NCBI GenBank assembly: GCA_963682025.1
Contig: OY821520.1
Coordinates: 62,001 to 126,000 of the forward strand
Length of the DNA stretch: 64,000 nt
Reading direction: 5' to 3'
DNA from: Cordilura impudica
Lineage: Eukaryota; Arthropoda; Insecta; Diptera; Scathophagidae
The position numbers and the translations under genes were made by a program. Below, in pieces: positions 22,512-32,813 of this stretch. Numbering within the stretch: the first letter of the stretch is position 1; every line of letters starts with the position of its first letter. The notes under the pieces are model-generated. The model was not told where the DNA came from, made no database searches, and saw only the letters and a program-made list of their open reading frames with translations.

Positions 22512-22680
22512 GATTTCGTGATTTTTTCCATGAAACTTTCCCAAATCTCTTATTTGCTGAATAAAACCATTTAAATTTAAATTTTTTTAGACATTTTATC
22601 GGAAAATCTTCTTTAGGTATTCATTCCCTAATAAAATATATATATATACGAAACAAATATATATTTTAAAATGAGTGTAA

Positions 22681-23212
22681 CTCGCAATTTCCAATACAAT
22701 ATTCCTGCTAAAAAAAAAAAAATTGGTGAAACCTTTTTTTCTCTACACATTCGTCCTCAAAATAAAAATTTCATGATTCATGAAATTGTATATATACAAG
22801 ACACTTGATGATTATTGTGGTGTTAGTGAAAAAAGTGGTGCCAAGTATGGTACTGCGTATTTCACATTTTCTAACACTATTTTTTACAACAACGATTTGA
22901 CAATCATCAGATTTGTGATTTTTCGTATTTCACAAAAAAAATTAAGAAAAATGTCTAATTAATAGGTAAAGAGGAATATAATAAATATTATTAATATAAT
23001 AAAAATAATAATTGGAGATAAAGCAAACAACAACTTGCAAACATTTCGTTTTTAAGACAGAATATATGTAATAGAGAAAAAACAGTCGTTTTCTTTTTGT
23101 GTGCATTAATAAAAATTCGTGGCTGCTGCTTATATACGCCTACAAAAAAATTATTCAAGAAATTAAAAAAAAAAAATACAAAACATCTGGAATTTTAAAA
23201 CAAACTTTGAAA
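22681..23212 (+). other. rush upstream region, single copy
   Basis: Not repeated elsewhere in the window. It contains a palindrome AATTTCATGATTCATGAAATT near 22765-22785 and runs of A/T. The last 130 bp before the ATG probably include the 5' leader. The stretch ACAGTCGTT (near 23082) loosely resembles an insect initiator. No convincing TATA box is placed and no other gene is visible. Confidence 0.4.
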
Positions 23213-24094
23213 ATGGTAGATCGTTTGGTAAATTCTGAAGCTAATTCTAGGAGAATTGCGATGGTAGAAAATTGTTTTGGTAGTTCGGGTGTTCCATTAG
23301 CCATTTCAGGGCGTGTGTTGGTGGGTGAGGGCGTTTTAACCAAAATGTGTCGCAAAAGGCCAAAGTCCAGACAGTTTTTCCTATTCAATGACATTTTAGT
23401 TTACGGTAACATTGTCATTGGAAAGAAAAAATACAACAAACAACACCTTATGCCTCTGGAGGAGGTGTCATTGGAGAATATTGATGACTGCGTTCAATAT
23501 CGCAACGGTTGGTTGATCCGTACCACCACCAAGTCTTTTGTTGTTTGTGCTGCTACAGCAACTGAAAAACAAGAATGGATGGCACATATCAACAAGTGCG
23601 TGGAGGATTTACTGCGTAAATCTGGGAAAAAACCTGTGGAGAACCACGCCGCCGTTTGGGTGCCTGACGCTGAGGCAACAATTTGCATGCACTGCAAAAA
23701 AACTCAGTTTACAGTGATCAACCGACGCCATCATTGCCGTAACTGCGGAGCTGTAGTATGTGGTTCTTGCTCATCTAAGAAGTTCTTATTGCCACAGCAA
23801 AGTTCAAAACCACAACGTGTTTGTTCGTCATGCTACGAGCGTCTTAGCAAATCAGTAAAGCATGAATCATCAAAGATTCATTCGACTGCCAATAGCAATA
23901 CACACAATGATTCTCATGGTAACGCTGGAGAATCTTCAGGAGATGATGATTCTGATGAAGAGACAAATGATTTTCCTGAACAACACGACGAGCCAAAATT
24001 TTATGGTGATCCCAGCATTTTATCGGGCAATGATTCTTCCAAAACAGACTCAACCCCAAAAACAACTCAACTAAATCCTAGTCACAGTAATTGA
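23213..24094 (+). CDS. rush: PH and FYVE domain protein, rush/PLEKHF orthologue
   Basis: A 293-aa protein, intact and uninterrupted. Residues about 35-131 form a PH domain (FFLFNDILVYGN; conserved Trp122 in EKQEWMAHI). Residues about 147-213 form a FYVE finger with WVPD at 149-152, RRHHCRNCG at 171-179, and eight zinc-binding cysteines at 158, 161, 175, 178, 183, 186, 204 and 207. An acidic Ser/Asp/Glu-rich tail follows (SSGDDDSDEETND). PLEKHF proteins bind phosphatidylinositol 3-phosphate on endosomes; fly rush acts in endosomal trafficking with Rab/GDI functions. The ATG at 23213 (GAAAATGG) fits the family N-terminus MVDRLVNSEAN; the frame extends upstream to 23099 without another ATG. Poly(A) signal at 24108. 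It appears to be the only intact host gene here. Confidence 0.95.
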   Translation: MVDRLVNSEANSRRIAMVENCFGSSGVPLAISGRVLVGEGVLTKMCRKRPKSRQFFLFNDILVYGNIVIGKKKYNKQHLMPLEEVSLENIDDCVQYRNGWLIRTTTKSFVVCAATATEKQEWMAHINKCVEDLLRKSGKKPVENHAAVWVPDAEATICMHCKKTQFTVINRRHHCRNCGAVVCGSCSSKKFLLPQQSSKPQRVCSSCYERLSKSVKHESSKIHSTANSNTHNDSHGNAGESSGDDDSDEETNDFPEQHDEPKFYGDPSILSGNDSSKTDSTPKTTQLNPSHSN

Positions 24095-24107
24095 TATTAA
24101 AAATCGA

Positions 24108-24113
24108 AATAAA
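24108..24113 (+). promoter_or_regulatory. Poly(A) signal AATAAA of rush
   Basis: AATAAA lies 14 bp after the TGA, followed by GAGTGTGG, a GU-rich downstream element. The implied 3'UTR is very short. Confidence 0.6.
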
Positions 24114-24190
24114 AGAGTGTGGAAAAATGTTACTGCAGCAGTTAATTTTTTTTTTTTTTTTTTTTACTTATATACTTTGTTTTTCAACAG

Positions 24191-24230
24191 CTTTTTCGCG
24201 TTGGAACCATTTAAAAAAAATATAAATATG
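24191..24230 (+). other. Possible 40-nt exon: TOP-like leader ending ATG|GTGAGT
   Basis: CTTTTTCGCGTTGGAACC begins a 40-nt stretch ending in ATG (24228-24230) directly followed by a consensus donor, GTGAGT. Fly ribosomal-protein genes often start at a pyrimidine (TOP/TCT) initiator and place a first intron right after ATG, which fits. Alternatively, TTTGTTTTTCAACAG before it is a good acceptor, making this an internal exon. No downstream exon is visible before the repeats begin, so the rest of any such gene would lie far away or be lost. Confidence 0.3.
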
Positions 24231-24269
24231 GTGAGTTTTAAAAATTTTTCTTTAAAATTATTTTTAAAT

Positions 24270-24592
24270 TAAAAAAAATTATACTTGTAATGAATTTTTA
24301 CATAAACTATGAGTAGTGGGCGTAAACTTGTCTTGTTCCACGATGTCCGTCCGTCCTGTGTGCATGTAAATATTATAATCACACTACGTGTAGAAAATGT
24401 AAAAATATTTCGATGATAGTGGTATACAAGCTTGAAATTGGTGATAATTGGTGCATGTTCAGACTCAGTCCACATGCAATTGACCCATATGAGCACGTCT
24501 AAAATTATTCTGATGTCAAATCATCATATATGTGTATTACGATCAAATATGCATATTGTTTACACCTAATATTCCCCAGTCAAAAAAAAAAC
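24270..24592 (-). mobile_element. Degenerate element X copy
   Basis: Landmarks survive in order: GATGTCCGTCCGTCCTGTG, a GTAAATATTATAATCACACTA stretch, GGTGATAATTGGTGCATGTTCAGA, CATATGAG. They are strongly diverged from the copies at 3.4, 8.1 and 38.8 kb. The ends are not definable. The orientation given follows element X's landmark order only loosely. Confidence 0.5.
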
Positions 24593-24597
24593 ATTTA

Positions 24598-24999
24598 TGC
24601 CGTTTTCTTTTCTGACAAAAAATGTCGCATTATACTTGCGCATTTTTCGAAAAGTGTATTTTTTTATATTCTAAATTAAGAGTAACGTTATCTTATACGG
24701 CAATCGAAAGGTCTCAAAGTCAAGCCCTCGTAAATCGCAAAATAATTGCAGCCATTGACTTCTTTTAGGTGATAGTGTAAGAATATTTTCCCACTGTTTC
24801 CCGTTTTTGGAATATTTTCACCCTACGGCTTCAAAGAGGATAATACAAAATTTTTTGCATTTTATAAACACAACACTTTAAGACCTTTCTATTGATGTAT
24901 ACGACAAAGTTGCTCTTAATTCCGAATATATAAAAAAATACATTTTTCGAAAAAAGTGAAAATAAAATGCGACATTTTTTGTCAGAAAAGAAAACGGCA
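24598..24999. mobile_element. MITE-2 with long terminal inverted repeats, TTA duplication
   Basis: A 402-bp element flanked by TTA (24595-24597, 25000-25002). The termini TGCCGTTTTCTTTTCTGAC... are perfectly inverted for at least 33 bp. The pairing continues imperfectly for about 100 bp (CATTTTTCGAAAAGTGTATTT against its complement; ATTAAGAGTAAC against GTTGCTCTTAAT). No coding capacity. It shares the TTA duplication and TGC start with MITE-1 but no further sequence. Confidence 0.8.
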
Positions 25000-25048
25000 T
25001 TAGTCATGGTCTCCATATACTCAAATTTTGTTTATTGGATTTATACAT

Positions 25049-28000
25049 ATATTTATTTTTTATAATTTTAATTTTATATACTTCCTTGATTTATATTTTT
25101 ACTTATTAAATATTTACATTTGATATCTTATCTTTACATATATATAGATAATACAACAAATAATGCATTTGGTCTAGAGATGTGTGCATTTTTAAAGTTT
25201 TTTAATTTGTGAATTAATTTTTTTTTTTTAGAAAATTTCAAATACTATTAGAAAAGTTATATATGTTTATAGTAATAATATTAGAGAATTATGGACATCC
25301 ATAAACATATCATTTTCAATTTGATAATTGCATTTAATTTAATTATTCAGTAACTCACTACATTCTCTTATCAATGTTTAAGAAGAACTTTTGTTTTTTC
25401 GTAATACATATAATTAATTCTCGTTATAAAATCAGCAATTTTTTCATAACCAGCTTCCTCATGGATGAAGTATGTTGGGTATCTCCAGTGTTTGATATTT
25501 ATCATTCTAAGACATTTGTTTTGAATAATTTGTAGGTGTTTTAAGTGACATTTACCAGCAGTAGTCCAAATGGGGAACTCATATGTGTGCTAATATTGGC
25601 CTTATGACACTTTTGAAGAGTAGATTCTTGTTTTTGAAGTTTAGACGTGCTCGTCTATTTAATAGCTGCCATAATGCTCTAAAAGACCTTATCGCTTTTT
25701 GGTATGTTTCGTTAATATATTGTTTAAATATGAGTTTTTTGTACAGATCGGTGTTCATAACCAGCTTCCTCATGGATGAAGTAAGTTGGGTATCTCTAGT
25801 GTTTGATATTTATCATTCTAAGACATTTGTTTTGAATAATTTGTAGGTGTTTTAAGTGACATTTAGCAGCAGTAGTCCAAATGGGGAACTCATTTGTATG
25901 CTAATATTGGCCTTATGACACTTTTGAAGAATAGATTCTTGTTTTTGAAGTTTAGACATGCTCGTCTATTTAATAGCTGCCATAATGCTCTAAAAGACCT
26001 TATCGCTTTTTGGTATGTTTCGTTAATATCTTGTTTAAATGTGAGTTTTTTGTACAGATCGGTGTTCTGGTATTTAACTTCGTTTATTATATTTATGTTA
26101 TTATTTCTGATTGATAGTTGAGGCATTGGCAGTCTCTTGGGAGATTTGTTAAATGGAAAAATTACTGCTTGAGCCTTATTTGGGTTTATCCTAATTTTCC
26201 AGTTCTGGAATTTTCAGTGATGCGGTTAAAAAATTATAATTGGATAATTGCATTTAATTTAATTATTCAGTAACTCACTACATTCTCTTATCAATGTTTA
26301 TTTTTTATAATTTTAATTTTATATACTTCCTTGATTTATATTTTTACTTATTAAATATTTACATTTGATATCTTATCTTTACATATATATAGATAATACA
26401 ACAAATAATGCATTTGGTCTAGAGATGTGTGCATTTTTAAAGTTTTTTAATTTGTGAATTAATTTTTTTTTTTTTTAGAAAATTTCAAATACTATTAGAA
26501 AAGTTATATATGTTTATAGTAATAATATTAGAGAATTATGGACATCCATAAACATATCATTTTCAATTTGATAATTGCATTTAATTTAATTATTCAGTAA
26601 CTCACTACATTCTCTTATCAATGTTTAAGAAGAACTTTTGTTTTTTCGTAATACATATAATTAATTCTCGTTATAAAATCAGCAATTTTTTCATAACCAG
26701 CTTCCTCATGGATGAAGTATGTTGGGTATCTCCAGTGTTTGATATTTATCATTCTAAGACATTTGTTTTGAATAATTTGTAGGTGTTTTAAGTGACATTT
26801 ACCAGCAGTAGTCCAAATGGGGAACTCATATGTGTGCTAATATTGGCCTTATGACACTTTTGAAGAGTAGATTCTTGTTTTTGAAGTTTAGACGTGCTCG
26901 TCTATTTAATAGCTGCCATAATGCTCTAAAAGACCTTATCGCTTTTTGGTATGTTTCGTTAATATATTGTTTAAATATGAGTTTTTTGTACAGATCGGTG
27001 TTCATAACCAGCTTCCTCATGGATGAAGTAAGTTGGGTATCTCCAGTGTTTGATATTTATCATTCTAAGACATTTGTTTTGAATAATTTGTAGGTGTTTT
27101 AAGTGACATTTAGCAGCAGTAGTCCAAATGGGGAACTCATTTGTATGCTAATTGCATTTAATTTAATTATTCAGTAACTCACTACATTCTCTTATCAATG
27201 TTTAAGAAGAACTTTTGTTTTTTCGTAATACATATAATTAATTCTCGTTATAAAATCAGCAATTTTTTCATAACCAGCTTCCTCATGGATGAAGTATGTT
27301 GGGTATCTCCAGTGTTTGATATTTATCATTCTAAGACATTTGTTTTGAATAATTTGTAGGTGTTTTAAGTGACATTTACCAGCAGTAGTCCAAATGGGGA
27401 ACTCATATGTGTGCTAATATTGGCCTTATGACACTTTTGAAGAGTAGATTCTTGTTTTTGAAGTTTAGACGTGCTCGTCTATTTAATAGCTGCCATAATG
27501 CTCTAAAAGACCTTATCGCTTTTTGGTATGTTTCGTTAATATATTGTTTAAATATGAGTTTTTTGTACAGATCGGTGTTCATAACCAGCTTCCTCATGGA
27601 TGAAGTAAGTTGGGTATCTCCAGTGTTTGATATTTATCATTCTAAGACATTTGTTTTGAATAATTTGTAGGTGTTTTAAGTGACATTTAGCAGCAGTAGT
27701 CCAAATGGGGAACTCATTTGTATGCTAATATTGGCCTTATGACACTTTTGAAGAATAGATTCTTGTTTTTGAAGTTTAGACATGCTCGTCTATTTAATAG
27801 CTGCCATAATGCTCTAAAAGACCTTATCGCTTTTTGGTATGTTTCGTTAATATCTTGTTTAAATGTGAGTTTTTTGTACAGATAGGTGTTCTGGTATTTA
27901 ACTTCGTTTATTATATTTATGTTATTATTTCTGATTGATAGTTGAGGCATTGGCAGTCTCTTGGGAGATTTGTTAAATGGAAAAATTACTGCTTGAGCCT

Positions 28001-28128
28001 TATTTGGGTTTATCCTAATTTTCCAGTTCTGGAATTTTCAGTGATGCGGTTAAAAAATTATAATTGGATAATTGCATTTAATTTAATTATTCAGTAACTC
28101 ACTACATTCTCTTATCAATGTTTAAGAA
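25049..28128 (-). repeat. Left LINE-B-derived higher-order array
   Basis: Built from the 3' end of a jockey-type LINE read on the minus strand: TDLYKKLTFKQDINETYQKA, SFRALWQLLNRRARLNFKNK, LLFKSVIRPIL, then HWRYPT.FIHEEAGYEKIADFI and a 3'UTR. The subunits are about 311, 577 and 1247 bp. A 1247-bp block starts at 25049 and again at 26296, and a 577-bp shift repeats the core (26826 to 27403). Copies differ only by single bases such as ATATTG/ATCTTG. No intact ORF. The array is cut at 28129 by the I-type insertion and resumes at 43217. Confidence 0.8.
25261..25310 (-). other. LINE-B 3'UTR stem-loop
   Basis: ATATGTTTAT and ATAAACATAT pair across a 30-nt loop in the 3'UTR part of the LINE-B monomer. 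The position matches the LINE-A hairpin at 47769-47817, with the inner C-G pair changed to T-A. The same stem recurs in the array monomers near 26508, 48178, 49974, 51769, 53764 and 55647. Confidence 0.65.
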
Positions 28129-28141
28129 GAACTTTTGTTTT
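28129..28141. repeat. 13-bp target-site duplication, left side
   Basis: GAACTTTTGTTTT, identical to 43217-43229. Uninterrupted array monomers read AAGAACTTTTGTTTTTTCG, so the pre-insertion sequence is known. A duplication of this size is normal for I-clade LINEs. Confidence 0.85.
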
Positions 28142-28456
28142 ATTTATTTAACAGCACTTATAATCATAATAAATTATAAGTATAAATATATTTATTTTAT
28201 TAGGTACTAACGACAGAGGTTTTTGACCCAATTTTTATAAACATGAGAGTTATTTTTATATAAGGTGATATATATTACAATATTTAAGAATGTTTTTTAC
28301 TAAATTTATATTTTCTATGTTTACATTGCGTAGCAAATCGGGTAAACATAGTTTACCCAATAGGTTGATTTGGGCTTCATTAATGGAACTGCAGTTGAAA
28401 ATTAAATGGTTTGAGCTTATGATGTCTGTGTTGCATAGCGGACAAATTTCTGGTCT
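28142..28456 (-). other. 3'UTR and tail of the I-type LINE
   Basis: About 315 bp after the ORF2 stop, ending on the minus strand in TGTTAAATAAATAAAAC, a short TAAA-like tail typical of I elements. It occurs once only, which supports a single original insertion. Confidence 0.65.
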
Positions 28457-30123
28457 TTATCCACTGAAAATATGTCGATGTGTTATGTAGGACAGGCCTA
28501 GCCTTAATCTGGTGTATTTTTGTAAATTCAACCTAGACGTATTGTGGGGATATGTTGGTTTTATTTTATTAGGGTTGATGATTTTGTAGTGATGCTGGTA
28601 GTTTGCCCATTCATCGATATCTATTTCATTAATGTAATATGAAATAAATTTGTGAATATCTTTTTTGTTTGTAGAACGATATTCTATAATTGGTGTATGT
28701 GTACCGTATTTAGCGGCTTTATCGGCTAATGTGTTTTCCAATATACCAATATGACTAGGAATCCACATGACTTTAAATTTGGTTGGATACTTGATTAGGA
28801 TGTCTCGAATTTTATAGATGATTGTATTTTTCTTATTGATATTTTGAATTGATGTTACTGTAGATTTAGAGTCCGAGCATATCAAGTATTTACCAGGAAA
28901 ACTTTTGTATTTGTTTATAGCATAATAAATAGCTGTTGCTTCCGCTGTGGAAATAGAAGACCTGTGATCGAGAATTGCTAGAAAGTCGGTTTGAAGGTTA
29001 TCGTTTATAATCGACATTGCGGTGGAAGTATCTGCTTTTGAACCATCTGTGTAGAGAATTTTCCAATTCTTATTTTTGTATGAGGAAGAAATTGCTTCAA
29101 ATAGAGATGAATAGTAATGATCGTGTGTAGAGTTTTTTGGTAGAGTCATTAAATTTTCTACAAAGCTAGAGCTTTTTAAATTCCAAGGCGGTTCGGAGGA
29201 AAAATAAACTTTTTGTGGTTTTGTGTCAATATCCATATTTTTAGCATGTTTAAGGGCTAGATATATTGTGGACGGAAATCTAAGTGGTAATTGTGTTGGA
29301 ATGAGTGAAATGTGTTTTAAGAGAAGCTGTTCTGCAGGGAAAATAATTTTCGTGATCAGCTTTGATGTTAGCCAATTACATCTTTGTTCCAATGTGGGTA
29401 ATCCTGATTCCGCTATTAAATTTTTTATTGGAGTTGTCCTTAGCGCACCAAGGGCAATTCTGATAGATGAATTGTAAATCGGATATATTTTTTTAAGTTG
29501 AGATTTTGAAGCTTTACCATAGATGACTAAGCCATAATCTAGTTTTGCTAAAACCAAGCTGCGGACGATGTTTAAAATAGTGTCTGGATGAGCGTTAATG
29601 TTTTTAGCAGCAAAGCATTTAATTATGTTTAAACGGGGTTGAATGGATTTTTTTAAGTAATCGATGTGAGAGGACCATGAAAAGTTTCGATTAAATATAA
29701 CTCCTAGTATTCTTAGAGATTCAACGATTTCTATTTGGTAACTTTGGAGTGCAATATTCTTATTATTACAGTTTTTCTTTTTACATCTGTGTAGACATTT
29801 AGTTTTGGGGATTGATATTTTACCACCATTTACATTGCACCAATCATTTAACGATATGAAAAGTGTATTAATTTCTTGTTTACAGAATTTTGTCTCTGTT
29901 TATATATGTATAAATCGTCAGCATATATAACATGTTTAAAGAATCTGTTATTATCTATGATTTTACTAAGTCTATCAGTCGCAATCTGAAATAATACAAC
30001 CGATAGAGGAGATCCTTGGGGAATCCCATTATGTAAGGGCTTTGTAGCTGAGTATACGTTGTTGACTTTAATCCGTATTTTTCTATTTGATAGGAACGAT
30101 TTAAGAATTTTTGGTACAAACCT
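28457..30123 (-). pseudogene. I-type LINE ORF2, RT C-part plus complete RNase H
   Basis: The 3'-most block. RT motif C (YADDLYIYK) and NGIPQGSPLS lie near 29.9-30.0 kb, followed by a frameshift, then the thumb/connection (LVLAKLDYGLVIYG, IRIALGALRTTPIKN) and an uninterrupted RNase H: YTDGSKADTST (first Asp), STAEATAIYYAI (Glu), CSDSKSTVTSI (Asp), PSHIGILENTLADKAAKYG (His, last Asp). It is the only RNase H in the window with the full D-E-D-D set and natural C-terminus. The open frame 28457-29557 has no ATG at its start. The upstream edge at about 30122 is a chimeric join to RNase H sequence. Confidence 0.8.
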
Positions 30124-31472
30124 CCATTTGGTTGGATACTTGATTAGGATGTCTCGAATTTTAGAGATGATTGTATTTTTCTTATTGATATTTTGAATTG
30201 ATGTTACTGTAGATTTAGAGTCCGAGCATATCAAGTATTTACCAGGAAAACTTTTGTATTTGTTTATAGCATAATAAATAGCTGTTGCTTCCGCTGTGGA
30301 AATAGAAGACCTGTGATCGAGAATTGCTAGAAAGTCGGTTTGAAGGTTATCGTTTACAATCGACATTGCGGTGGAAGTATCTGTTTTTGAACCATCTGTG
30401 TAGAGAATTTTCCAATTCTTATTTTTGTATGAAGAAGAAATTTCTTCAAATAGAGATGAATAGTAATGATCGTGTGTAGAGTTTTTTGGTAGAGTCATTA
30501 AATTTTCTACAAAGCTGGAGCTTTTTAAATTCCAAGGCGGTTCGGAGGAAAAATAAACTTTTTGTGGTTTTGTGTCAATATCCATATTTTTAGCATGTTT
30601 AAGGGCTAGATATATTGTGGACGGAAATCTAAGTGGTAATTGTGTTGGAATGAGTGAAATGCGTTTTAAGAGAAGCTGTTCTGCAGGGAAAATAATTTTC
30701 GTGCTCAGCTTTGATGTTAGCCAATTACATCTTTGTTCCAATGTGGGTAATCCTGATTCCGCTATTAAATTTTTTATTGGAGTTGTCCTTAGCGCACCAA
30801 GGGCAATTCTGATAGATCAATTGTAAATCGGATATATTTTTTTAAGTTGAGATTTTGAAGCTTTACCATAGATGACTAAGCCATAATCTAGTTTTGCTAA
30901 AACCAGGCTGCGGACGATGTTTAAAATGGTGTCTGGATGAGCGTTAATGTTTTTAGCAGCAAAGCATTTAATTATGTTTAAACGGGGTTGAATGGATTTT
31001 TTTAAGTAATCGATGTGAGAGGACCATGAAAAGTTTCGATTAAATATAACTCCTAGTATTCTTAGAGATTCAACGATTTCTATTTGGTAACTTTGGAGTG
31101 CAATATTCTTATTATTACAGTTTTTCTTTTTACATCTGTGTAGACATTTAGTTTTGGGGATTGATATTTTACCACCATTTACATTGCACCAATCATTTAA
31201 CGATATGAAAAGTGTATTAATTTCTTGTTTACAGAATTTTGTCTCTGTTTATATATGTATAAATCGTCAGCATATATAACATGTTTAAAGAATCTGTTAT
31301 TATCTATGATTTTACTAAGTCTATCAGTCGCAATCTGAAATAATACAACCGATAGAGGAGATCCTTGGGGAATCCCATTATGTAAGGGCTTTGTAGCTGA
31401 GTATACGTTGTTGACTTTAATCCGTATTTTTCTATTTGATAGGAACGATTTAAGAATTTTTGGTACAAACCT
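30124..31472 (-). pseudogene. Tandem RNase H-RT chimeric block 2 (1349 bp)
   Basis: Internal duplication of the I-type ORF2. The RNase H frame, up to ILIKYPTK, is fused in frame to RT at WRFVPKIL across the block boundary. RT here lacks three codons (ILKSFLSNRK for ILKFVYSFLSNRK) and has a frameshift after YIYKQRQNS. The repeat period is 1349 bp. The in-frame fusion gives open frames of up to 297 codons, but without ATG context or complete domains. Confidence 0.8.
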
Positions 31473-32813
31473 CCATTTGGTTGGATACTTGATTAGGATG
31501 TCTCGAATTTTAGAGATGATTGTATTTTTCTTATTGATATTTTGAATTGATGTTACTGTAGATTTAGAGTCCGAGCATATCAAGTATTTACCAGGAAAAC
31601 TTTTGTATTTGTTTATAGCATAATAAATAGCTGTTGCTTCCGCTGTGGAAATAGAAGACCTGTGATCGAGAATTGCTAGAAAGTCGGTTTGAAGGTTATC
31701 GTTTACAATCGACATTGCGGTGGAAGTATCTGTTTTTGAACCATCTGTGTAGAGAATTTTCCAATTCTTATTTTTGTATGAAGAAGAAATTTCTTCAAAT
31801 AGAGATGAATAGTAATGATCGTGTGTAGAGTTTTTTGGTAGAGTCATTAAATTTTCTACAAAGCTGGAGCTTTTTAAATTCCAAGGCGGTTCGGAGGAAA
31901 AATAAACTTTTTGTGGTTTTGTGTCAATATCCATATTTTTAGCATGTTTAAGGGCTAGATATATTGTGGACGGAAATCTAAGTGGTAATTGTGTTGGAAA
32001 TGCGTTTTAAGAGAAGCTGTTCTGCAGGGAAAATAATTTTCGTGCTCAGCTTTGATGTTAGCCAATTACATCTTTGTTCCAATGCGGGTAATCCTGATTC
32101 CGCTATTAAATTTTTTATTGGAGTTGTCCTTAGCGCACCAAGGGCAATTCTGATAGATCAATTGTAAATCGGATATATTTTTTTAAGTTGAGATTTTGAA
32201 GCTTTACCATAGATGACTAAGCCATAATCTAGTTTTGCTAAAACCAGGCTGCGGACGATGTTTAAAATAGTGTCTGGATGAGCGTTAATGTTTTTAGCAG
32301 CAAAGCATTTAATTATGTTTAAACGGGGTTGAATGGATTTTTTTATGTAATCGATGTGACAGGACCATGAAAAGTTTCGATTAAATATAACTCCTAGTAT
32401 TCTTAGAGATTCAACGATTTCTATTTGGTAACTTTGGAGTGCAATATTCTTATTATTACAGTTTTTCTTTTTACATCTGTGTAGACATTTAGTTTTGGGG
32501 ATTGATATTTTACCACCATTTACATTGCACCAATCATTTAACGATATGAAAAGTGTATTAATTTCTTGTTTACAGAATTTTGTCTCTGTTTATATATGTA
32601 TAAATCGTCAGCATATATAACATGTTTAAAGAATCTGTTATTATCTATGATTTTACTAAGTCTATCAGTCGCAATCTGAAATAATACAACCGATAGAGGA
32701 GATCCTTGGGGAATCCCATTATGTAAGGGCTTTGTAGCTGAGTATACGTTGTTGACTTTAATCCGTATTTTTCTGTTTGATAGGAACGATTTAAGAATTT
32801 TTGGTACAAACCT
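31473..32813 (-). pseudogene. Tandem RNase H-RT chimeric block 3 (1341 bp)
   Basis: Same block as 30124-31472, with an 8-bp deletion near 31998 (GTGTTGGAAATGCG for GTGTTGGAATGAGTGAAATGCG). It shares the chimeric RT-RNase H junction, the three-codon RT deletion and the frameshift, so it was copied from the same chimeric unit rather than retrotransposed separately. Confidence 0.8.

Larger units (their letters stand above)
20781..22680 (+). repeat. Diverged, rush-proximal copy of the array core
   Basis: Contains an element X end remnant (20782-20830), an ArfGAP1 pseudogene, one rush-flank block with a single MITE-1, and unbroken continuation into the rush upstream region. It differs from the homogeneous units by scattered substitutions and small indels, and it lacks the second rush-flank block, the TA-flanked element and the short ArfGAP1 fragment. 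The units can be derived from it by duplication, so it is the likely progenitor arrangement. Confidence 0.75.

Noticed and set aside
23099..23212. Longer N-terminus for rush
   Set aside because: The extension begins with GTG, contains a lysine run encoded by poly-A, and does not fit the family N-terminus MVDRLVNSEAN.
25583..28000. CRISPR-like direct repeats
   Set aside because: Repeat units are hundreds of bp, encode LINE RT sequence and lie in a eukaryotic genome.
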